From a bacterium (GTDB lineage Bacteria > Desulfobacterota > S145-22): 14,868 nt of DNA. Below, piece after piece: positions 7,133 to 11,670 of this stretch (within the stretch, counting starts at the first letter, position 1; every line of letters begins with the position of its first letter). The position numbers and the translations under genes are program-made. Where the stretch lies: assembly GCA_027073795.1 (NCBI GenBank), contig JALTEW010000500.1:1-14868 (forward strand), read 5' to 3'. The notes beneath the pieces were generated by a model that saw nothing but the letters and a program-made list of their open reading frames with translations, ran no database searches and was not told the origin of the DNA.

Positions 7133-8181
7133 AATTATCTCCCCAAAAGGTCATTGTCCGCCTGCCCAACTGGGTGGGCGATGTCGTCATGGCCACTCCC
7201 GCGCTGATTTCCCTGCGAAAGGGGCTCCCTGAAAGTGAGATAACCGTCATGGGCAAGGAAAATGCCCGTGTTCTCCTTGACGGGTTGGATCTGTGGGACA
7301 GCTACCTGGCTTTTAACCGTCATGGGGAGCAGGCGGGGACCTTTACCTTCCTCAAGATAGCGGGGACCCTTCGCAGACAGCGATTTGATACGGGACTTAT
7401 CTTTCCCAACTCTCCAAGTGCCGCCCTCCTGTTTGCTTTGGGTGGGGTCAAGCGGCGTATCGGCTATAACCGTCATGGGCGGGGAGCATTCCTGACCCAT
7501 CTGGTACCTGTCGAGAGGGAAAAAGGACGGTTCATTCCAGTTCCTATGGTAATCTACTACCTGAAGCTTGTAGGGTTCCTGGGGTTAAATCCCGTGACCA
7601 CACACCCCCATCTCACTGTGACACCGGGCGATGAAGCGTGGGCTGAGGAACTCTGGCACAACCTTGGATACATGGATGGACGCCCTGTGGTGGGCGTGAC
7701 GCCGGGAGCCTCTTTCGGTCCCTCGAAGCGGTGGCTTCCCGATTATTTTGCCCAGGTATCTGACATGCTCCGGGGAAAACTGAATGTCCATGTCCTTTTC
7801 CTGCCAGGGCCAGGTGAAGAGCCCCTTATGGAGAAGATCAGGGGGACATGTAACCTCGAGCCGGATATTTTGGCACCTGATTTGACCCCTCTCAACCGGC
7901 TCAAGGCCATCATCAACCGGTGTGCCCTTCTCCTCACAAATGACACAGGTCCGCGGCATATCGCTGTGGCACTTCGGCGCCCCGTGGTGGTCATTACGGG
8001 CCCTACCGACCCACGCTACACGGCGACCAACCTGGAAGAGACGATTGTTCTTAGAAAGAAATTGCCCTGCAGCCCCTGCATGCTGAAGGTCTGCCCCCGG
8101 GATCACGCCTGCATGGCGCACATCACGCCCCGAGAGGTATTCAACGCATGTGAACTTGCCCTTAAAGGGACGTTTCATTAG
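7129..8181 (+). CDS. waaF: Lipopolysaccharide heptosyltransferase II-like (GT9, WaaF type)
   Basis: 350 residues from a TTG at 7129, which overlaps the preceding stop as TTGA; GGGGTG at 7119-7124 is its ribosome site. No ATG gives the conserved N-terminus, and the reading VIVRLPNWVGDVVMATPAL (8-26) fits a true GT9 start. WaaF adds the second L-glycero-D-manno-heptose to the inner core. The motif PGASFGPSKRW (192-202) closely follows the WaaF substrate loop, and NDTGPRHIA lies at 271-279. A Cys cluster CX2CX4CX5C occurs at 314-328, paralogous to that of the GT9 protein at 4491. It is the last gene of the coupled GT9-radical SAM-GT9 unit and is followed by a hairpin. WaaF is likelier than other GT9 types, but acceptor specificity is unproven. 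Confidence 0.85.
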   Translation: MKLSPQKVIVRLPNWVGDVVMATPALISLRKGLPESEITVMGKENARVLLDGLDLWDSYLAFNRHGEQAGTFTFLKIAGTLRRQRFDTGLIFPNSPSAALLFALGGVKRRIGYNRHGRGAFLTHLVPVEREKGRFIPVPMVIYYLKLVGFLGLNPVTTHPHLTVTPGDEAWAEELWHNLGYMDGRPVVGVTPGASFGPSKRWLPDYFAQVSDMLRGKLNVHVLFLPGPGEEPLMEKIRGTCNLEPDILAPDLTPLNRLKAIINRCALLLTNDTGPRHIAVALRRPVVVITGPTDPRYTATNLEETIVLRKKLPCSPCMLKVCPRDHACMAHITPREVFNACELALKGTFH

Positions 8182-8182
8182 G

Positions 8183-8209
8183 GTAACAAGACAGGGATCA
8201 CCTTGTTAC
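8183..8209. terminator. Hairpin between convergent genes, possible bidirectional terminator
   Basis: A perfect 8-bp inverted repeat, GTAACAAG (8183-8190) and CTTGTTAC (8202-8209), with an 11-base loop. It begins two bases after the waaF stop and contains the TAA of the convergent exported-protein gene. There is only a short T run on the plus side and none on the minus side, so rho-independent termination would be weak. The position between convergent genes supports the call. Confidence 0.45.
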
Positions 8210-8544
8210 TTTCCGATCAGTCCTTTAATTAAATGCCCACTCTCTGTAGGTTGCCACTTGACCGTAACCCATTCCCCTTCGTGAAAGTCTTTCAATGTGA
8301 CATCACGGCTACCCTTTTTTAAAGTGGCGTCTGTTGCCAGAGGACCCGCGACTGTGAAGATCTTGTTCTTTGCGACGGGGACATCGATCACAACCGTGTT
8401 GTCAGCAACATCCACAGCCGTAATCTTGCCCCTCATTCGGTAGATTTGTGTCCCAGAGGCCATAGCAGGTGGCGCGGAAACTGCTATAAAGGCAGCGAGG
8501 GCTACCAAGGCAAACAGCCCCTTGAGAAACCCGCGTTTTTTCAT
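8206..8544 (-). CDS. Small exported protein of unknown function with beta-rich mature domain
   Basis: 112 residues from ATG 8544. This start is favoured over an upstream ATG at 8589 because AAAGGAGGGG lies seven bases before it and the protein then begins with a classic signal peptide: MKKRGFLKG, a hydrophobic run LFALVALAAFIAVSA, and a probable cleavage site after PAMA (about residue 29-30). The mature part (about 82 residues) has alternating strands (RMRGKITAVDVADNTVVIDV, then GEWVTVKW, then LIKGLIGK), resembling small OB/DUF5666-like barrels that follow the pattern G-x-I/V-T-A-V-D. It is probably periplasmic; it has no lipobox Cys. No close family is recognised. It stands alone on the minus strand, convergent with waaF and divergent from the crotonase cluster. 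Confidence 0.75.
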   Translation of the reverse strand: MKKRGFLKGLFALVALAAFIAVSAPPAMASGTQIYRMRGKITAVDVADNTVVIDVPVAKNKIFTVAGPLATDATLKKGSRDVTLKDFHEGEWVTVKWQPTESGHLIKGLIGK

Positions 8545-8550
8545 GAGTAT

Positions 8551-8560
8551 CCCCTCCTTT
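8551..8560 (-). promoter_or_regulatory. Strong Shine-Dalgarno for the small exported protein
   Basis: Minus-strand AAAGGAGGGG is near-complementary to the 16S 3' end and lies seven bases before the ATG at 8544. This decides the start in favour of the signal-peptide form and against the 15-codon longer reading from 8589. Confidence 0.8.
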
Positions 8561-8624
8561 TCTGGATTTCCACTAACAAAAATAATCACTTCGTGTCGTA
8601 AGGCAAGAGGGTGAAGGCTTTGTT

Positions 8625-8679
8625 CCCCGGGAAAGGTTTCAACGCTTTGATTCCCACCATCATGAACCTTTCACCTGGG
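8625..8679. repeat. Long imperfect inverted repeat in the divergent region upstream of the crotonase gene
   Basis: GAAAGGTT (8631-8638) and AACCTTTC (8665-8672) are perfect complements with a 26-base spacer. Outside them, CCCCGG (8625-8630) pairs with CCTGGG (8674-8679) with one mismatch and one bulged base, for about 13 paired positions. It lies between the exported-protein gene (minus) and the CoA-module (plus), so it could be a regulator-binding dyad or a leader hairpin. No T tract follows, which argues against a terminator. Confidence 0.4.
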
Positions 8680-8784
8680 AAACAGTTTCATTGCTTGTTT
8701 CTGGCTTACCTTTGTAGCATAGTTGGGCACGGCACTACTTTTATTTCTCCGGTTTTATCCCACGATCCCATCGATCAGATTGAC

Positions 8785-8792
8785 AAAAGGAG
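8785..8792 (+). promoter_or_regulatory. Orphan Shine-Dalgarno upstream of the crotonase gene
   Basis: AAAAGGAG is the best ribosome-binding match before the crotonase gene, yet no usable in-frame start follows it. Six bases on is an out-of-frame TTG immediately followed by TAA. The in-frame codon at 8801 is GTA. Translation is therefore assigned to ATG 8831, which has a weaker AAAGGGG (8816-8822) eight bases upstream. Confidence 0.4.
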
Positions 8793-8830
8793 ATAAGCTT
8801 GTAAATATCATAGGTAAAGGGGTAGTCTCT

Positions 8831-9589
8831 ATGGGAGATGAGATTCTCTACGAGCAAAGCGGGAAGGTTGCCGTCATTACAATTAACCGGGAATGGGCGC
8901 TTAATGCCCTGACCCCCAAGTCAGCGAAACAGTTAGGCGATGCCTGGAAAAGGTTCCGGGACGATGACAGTGCCTGGATTGCTGTCATCACGGGGACAGG
9001 AGACAAGGCCTTTTGCGCCGGGTACGAGATGAGTCCAGAGGCTCTCTCGCTGGAAGGGGCAAAGGAATCAGTGGCAACCATTCCAACAACTTTCAATATC
9101 TGGAAACCCACCATTGCCGCCATCAATGGTTACTGTATCGCCGGAGGGTGGTGGATCGCCCAGGAATGTGACCTTCGGATTGCCTCTAAATCGGCGCAGT
9201 TCGGCATCACACAGGTGAAATGGGGCCTCATGCCTGCCTTCAGCGCCACGTTGTCACGTCACCTTCTCCCAGCCCATGCCTTGGAATTGCTTTTGACAGG
9301 CAAACGCATCAGCGCGCGCCGCGCCTATGAAATAGGATTCGTCAATGAGGTCGTCCCTAATGGGAAGGCCTTAAAGCGAGCGATGGAGGTAGCCGAAACT
9401 ATCTGCGCCAATGGTCCCATCGCTGCGTGGATGAGCAAAGAACTTTTTTATAAGGGAAGAACCTTGTCTAAAGAAGAGGCCTTTGACCTCACGTGGAAAC
9501 GTTATGCCGAAAACGAGGCCACCCAAGATGCCAAGGAGGGGGTTAAAGCTTACATTGAAAAGAGGAAACCGAAGTTCACGAATTCGTAA
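8831..9589 (+). CDS. Crotonase-superfamily (enoyl-CoA hydratase/isomerase-like) protein lacking both hydratase glutamates
   Basis: 252 residues from ATG 8831, normal for the crotonase fold; the frame is open further upstream to an ATG at 8723, but the extra 36 residues are not conserved-looking. The CoA-binding/oxyanion segments are present: DKAFCAGYEMS (58-68) and IAAINGYCIAGG (95-106). In hydratases the catalytic glutamates lie at C-E-L and P-E-I positions; here they align to Trp108 (GGWWIAQECD) and Gln128 (FGITQVKWG). Classical water addition is thus unlikely. Hydrolase, isomerase, lyase or another CoA-thioester reaction is possible. It lies 206 bases upstream of the BadH-like SDR and probably belongs to the same pathway. 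The C-terminal KEGVKAYIEKRKPKF is typical of the family. Confidence 0.85.
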   Translation: MGDEILYEQSGKVAVITINREWALNALTPKSAKQLGDAWKRFRDDDSAWIAVITGTGDKAFCAGYEMSPEALSLEGAKESVATIPTTFNIWKPTIAAINGYCIAGGWWIAQECDLRIASKSAQFGITQVKWGLMPAFSATLSRHLLPAHALELLLTGKRISARRAYEIGFVNEVVPNGKALKRAMEVAETICANGPIAAWMSKELFYKGRTLSKEEAFDLTWKRYAENEATQDAKEGVKAYIEKRKPKFTNS

Positions 9590-9615
9590 TAAAACACAGG
9601 ACTGAGTGATGAGGA

Positions 9616-9654
9616 CCCCAGTTGAACCCCCAGAGGGGACCCGGTTCAACGGGG
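9616..9654. repeat. Inverted repeat between crotonase and SDR genes
   Basis: GTTGAACC (9621-9628) and GGTTCAAC (9643-9650) are perfect complements with a 14-base loop. Flanking CCCC (9616-9619) and GGGG (9651-9654) extend the stem to 12 pairs with one bulged A. It starts 26 bases after the crotonase stop. It could attenuate transcription or stabilise an mRNA end; there is no T tract immediately after, so it is not a canonical terminator. Confidence 0.5.
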
Positions 9655-9728
9655 CAGGCTGAGGGTTGAGAAAAACAAAAGGTGAAAGATAAGTCAAGTT
9701 GGGAAGGATAATAGGACTTAAAACCTAA

Positions 9729-9774
9729 CACTTAACCACTTAAAACTTATAAGCACCTTACACTTCACACTTAA
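9729..9774 (+). repeat. Degenerate tandem array of a CACTTAA heptamer
   Basis: Perfect CACTTAA copies occur at 9729-9735, 9737-9743 and 9768-9774. Variant copies lie between them near 9745 (ACTTATA), 9754 (CACCTTA) and 9761 (CACTTCA), giving about six units with 7-8 base spacing. The array ends just before the SDR ribosome site. It is AT-rich compared with its surroundings. Function is unknown; similar low-complexity runs may be intergenic filler or a repeated protein site. Confidence 0.5.
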
Positions 9775-9780
9775 TGGATA

Positions 9781-9789
9781 AAAGGAGGG
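9781..9789 (+). promoter_or_regulatory. Ribosome-binding site that fixes the SDR start
   Basis: AAAGGAGGG ends directly against an ATG at 9790, too close to serve it. The next in-frame ATG at 9796 is six bases away, the optimal distance. The protein therefore starts MDFTGK. Confidence 0.7.
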
Positions 9790-9795
9790 ATGATC

Positions 9796-10551
9796 ATGGA
9801 TTTCACTGGGAAGGTAGTCATTGTAACGGGAGGCGGCAGCGGCATCGGACGGGCCACGTCATTGAAGTTTGCCCACCTCAACGCCACGGTCGTCATTGTC
9901 GACATCAACGACGAAAACGGGCAGAAGGTGGCAAAGGAAGTAAACGATGCAGACTCCCAAAGCCTGTACATCAAAACCGACATCTCGAATTTTGACCAAA
10001 CGAGAGAGATGGCAAAAACGGTCTATGAAAAATTCGGCAAGATCGACATTCTCGTCAACAATGCGGCCTGGGACAAGATCGAACCCTTCATGGACAACGA
10101 TCCCGCCCTGTGGGACAAATTGATAAACATCAACCTCAAGGGAACCATCTACGTGACCCGGGCCGTTCTGGAATACATGACAAAACAGGAATCGGGGGGA
10201 TGTATTGTCAATGTCGCCTCCGACGCAGCCAAGGTGGGCAGCACGGGAGAAACCGTCTATTCCGCTACAAAGGGTGGTGTCTACGCCTTTACTAAATCAA
10301 TCGCCCGGGAGATGGCCAGGTACAACATCCGTGCTAACAGTATTTGCCCCGGCCCCACACAAACCCCTTTGTTTGAAGGTGTTCAACAGACCATGCCAAA
10401 GGTGGTGGAAGCCATCAAAAAGGCCATTCCCATGCGGCGGGTGGCCAAACCTGAAGACCAGGCCAATGCCATTGTCTGGCTGGCCTCCGAAGAGTCAGAA
10501 TACATTACGGGACAGGCCTTGAGTGTCAACGGCGGCCTCAATATGTGTTAG
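9796..10551 (+). CDS. Short-chain dehydrogenase/reductase, BadH-like (2-hydroxycyclohexanecarboxyl-CoA dehydrogenase type)
   Basis: 251 residues, the classical SDR length. The NAD site TGGGSGIG is at 11-18; Asp36 at the end of the second strand (VIVDIND) predicts NAD over NADP. The NNAAW segment is at 88-92 and the catalytic set is Ser142, Tyr155, Lys159 with Asn113 before. From memory, the segments NNAxWD, ASDAAKVGSxGE, CPGPTxTxL and the GQxLSVxGGLxM end are much like BadH of Rhodopseudomonas, which oxidises 2-hydroxycyclohexanecarboxyl-CoA to the 2-keto form. A general 3-hydroxyacyl-CoA dehydrogenase role is the alternative. A canonical hydratase follows after 10 bases, so the pair would hydrate then oxidise an enoyl-CoA. 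Confidence 0.85.
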   Translation: MDFTGKVVIVTGGGSGIGRATSLKFAHLNATVVIVDINDENGQKVAKEVNDADSQSLYIKTDISNFDQTREMAKTVYEKFGKIDILVNNAAWDKIEPFMDNDPALWDKLININLKGTIYVTRAVLEYMTKQESGGCIVNVASDAAKVGSTGETVYSATKGGVYAFTKSIAREMARYNIRANSICPGPTQTPLFEGVQQTMPKVVEAIKKAIPMRRVAKPEDQANAIVWLASEESEYITGQALSVNGGLNMC

Positions 10552-10561
10552 GGAGAATCCC

Positions 10562-11341
10562 ATGGCAGGACATATCGAACTCACCATCCAGGGGAAAATC
10601 GCCATCGCAACCCTTAATCGCCCGGAGAAAGGCAATCCCTTTGACTGGCAGTCTGTTAAGGAAATGGGGAACATCCTGGAACAGGTTGAAGAAGATGAAA
10701 CCGTTGGCGGGCTAATTCTGACGGCGAAAGGGAACAAATATTTCAGCGTTGGGGCTGATATCTCCCTGATGCAAAACATTGAAGGGAAGGAATACGCCCA
10801 ATTTCTGTTTGCCGGGATGAAGATGTGTGAAACTCTGCAACACCTCAAGAAACCAACTATCGCGGCTGTCAATGGATGGGCCGTCGGGGCGGGCGGAGAG
10901 GTAGCTATGTCCTGTGACATGCGCGTCGCCTCCGAGAATGCCCGCATCGGTGTCCCGGAATTGAAAATCGGATTGATCCCGGGGTGGGGGGGGATTTTCC
11001 GCCTCACACGCCTGGTGGGGTCCGCTAAGGCCATGGAGCTGGTCCTGACAGCCACGAATGTGCCGGCAAACGAGGCTCAACAGATCGGTTTGGTCAACCG
11101 GGTCGTCCCCCTTGAAGAATTAATGCCCACGGCGATTGAACTCATGGAACGGATCCTCGCCAACGCCCCCGTTGCCATTGCCTTTGCCAAGTCAATTATC
11201 CTGAGCGAACGCGAGGTCCCCATCCATTTCGGGGAAACCTACGAAGCTCTAAGTAGCATCCTTACCTTCCTCAGCAGGGACGGCAAAGAAGGGATGCAGG
11301 CCTTTTTTGACAAACGGAAACCGAAATGGGAGGGAACGTAG
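10562..11341 (+). CDS. Enoyl-CoA hydratase/isomerase family protein with canonical catalytic glutamates
   Basis: 259 residues from ATG 10562, preceded by AGGGAGA about five bases upstream; an earlier in-frame ATG at 10523 lies inside the SDR gene and is rejected. The oxyanion segments YFSVGADISLM (60-70) and AAVNGWAVGAGGEVAMSCD (101-119) are present, and both hydratase glutamates are in place: Glu113 and Glu133 (IGVPELKIGLIPGWGG). The likely reaction is hydration of a 2-enoyl-CoA or cyclic enoyl-CoA, feeding the upstream SDR. Substrate range cannot be told; a BadK-like role would suit the BadH-like neighbour. The 10-base gap from the SDR stop shows a shared transcript. Sequence similarity to the crotonase at 8831 is only general, so it is not a recent duplicate. 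Confidence 0.88.
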   Translation: MAGHIELTIQGKIAIATLNRPEKGNPFDWQSVKEMGNILEQVEEDETVGGLILTAKGNKYFSVGADISLMQNIEGKEYAQFLFAGMKMCETLQHLKKPTIAAVNGWAVGAGGEVAMSCDMRVASENARIGVPELKIGLIPGWGGIFRLTRLVGSAKAMELVLTATNVPANEAQQIGLVNRVVPLEELMPTAIELMERILANAPVAIAFAKSIILSEREVPIHFGETYEALSSILTFLSRDGKEGMQAFFDKRKPKWEGT

Positions 11342-11560
11342 GCTTTTGGTGATTTCGTAAAAAGCTGGTTTATGCCGTTTTCGGCAGTCTATCAGCAACG
11401 AAGTCCGCCGACTTTAAATGATTCTTGTTGTTCGGGTGAACGTGGAACAATATTAGCTCCTTATGTAAGTTTCACCAAAACGACTTCCTTGGAAGAACGC
11501 TGGCGAATGCAGCGCCCTGAAAAGCTGACTTCTAGCCTCCTGATACGCCCTCTTTTTTCA
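11342..11560. other. Gene-free stretch between the CoA module and the gyrA promoter
   Basis: About 220 bases without a convincing gene. A 74-codon reading frame (11372-11596) has no ribosome site and a composition unlike the neighbours, and it runs through the gyrA promoter. The 9-base inverted pair TTTTGGTGA (11344-11352) and TCACCAAAA (11472-11480) bounds a 137-base segment. A small 5-bp stem with a TTTT loop lies at 11373-11386. I see no clear terminator for the preceding gene. Confidence 0.5.
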
Positions 11561-11589
11561 TTGACTTTAGCGGCGATCTGTCCTAAAAT
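11561..11589 (+). promoter_or_regulatory. Near-consensus sigma70 promoter for gyrA
   Basis: TTGACT (11561-11566, five of six consensus) is separated by 17 bases from TAAAAT (11584-11589, five of six). This is the best promoter match in the window. It predicts transcription starting around 11596-11598, leaving a short leader before gyrA. The -10 box is the left half of a perfect dyad. Confidence 0.75.
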
Positions 11590-11601
11590 TACTTAATTTT
11601 A
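11584..11601. promoter_or_regulatory. Perfect AT-rich dyad overlapping the gyrA -10 box, possible operator
   Basis: TAAAATTA and TAATTTTA are exact complements separated by CT. The 18-base symmetric site covers the -10 box and the expected start point, where a bound repressor would block RNA polymerase. It could also simply be an AT-rich, easily melted region responsive to supercoiling. Confidence 0.5.
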
Positions 11602-11610
11602 AAAGCGAAA

Positions 11611-11632
11611 AAAGGGGGGGATAAAGCTATCC
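11611..11632 (+). promoter_or_regulatory. gyrA leader: G-rich ribosome-binding tract with small hairpin
   Basis: AAAGGGGGGG (11611-11620) is a Shine-Dalgarno-like tract. GGATA (11619-11623) and TATCC (11628-11632) pair around an AAGC tetraloop. The in-frame ATC at 11629 is eight bases after the tract and lies in the right arm. The hairpin would occlude the edge of the ribosome site when folded. Confidence 0.4.
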
Positions 11633-11670
11633 TAAATACTATACCCGTTCCCGTAAATATTGAGGACGAA

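Noticed and set aside
7585..8178. Minus-strand 197-residue frame opposite waaF
   Set aside because: It is antisense to the conserved GT9 motifs and has no recognisable motifs of its own.
9616..9654. GGTTCAAC hairpin as part of a tRNA
   Set aside because: It resembles a T-arm only by the GGTTCAA string; no acceptor, D or anticodon stems are present around it.
9729..9774. CACTTAA array as a CRISPR
   Set aside because: Units are 7-8 bases with no unique spacers of CRISPR length.
11498..11557. CGCTG/CAGCG stem followed by a T run as terminator of the hydratase operon
   Set aside because: The stem is only 5 bp and the T run at 11552-11557 is about 35 bases away, too far for an intrinsic terminator.
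11372..11596. 74-codon frame between the hydratase and gyrA
   Set aside because: No ribosome site, no recognisable motif, and it overlaps the gyrA promoter.
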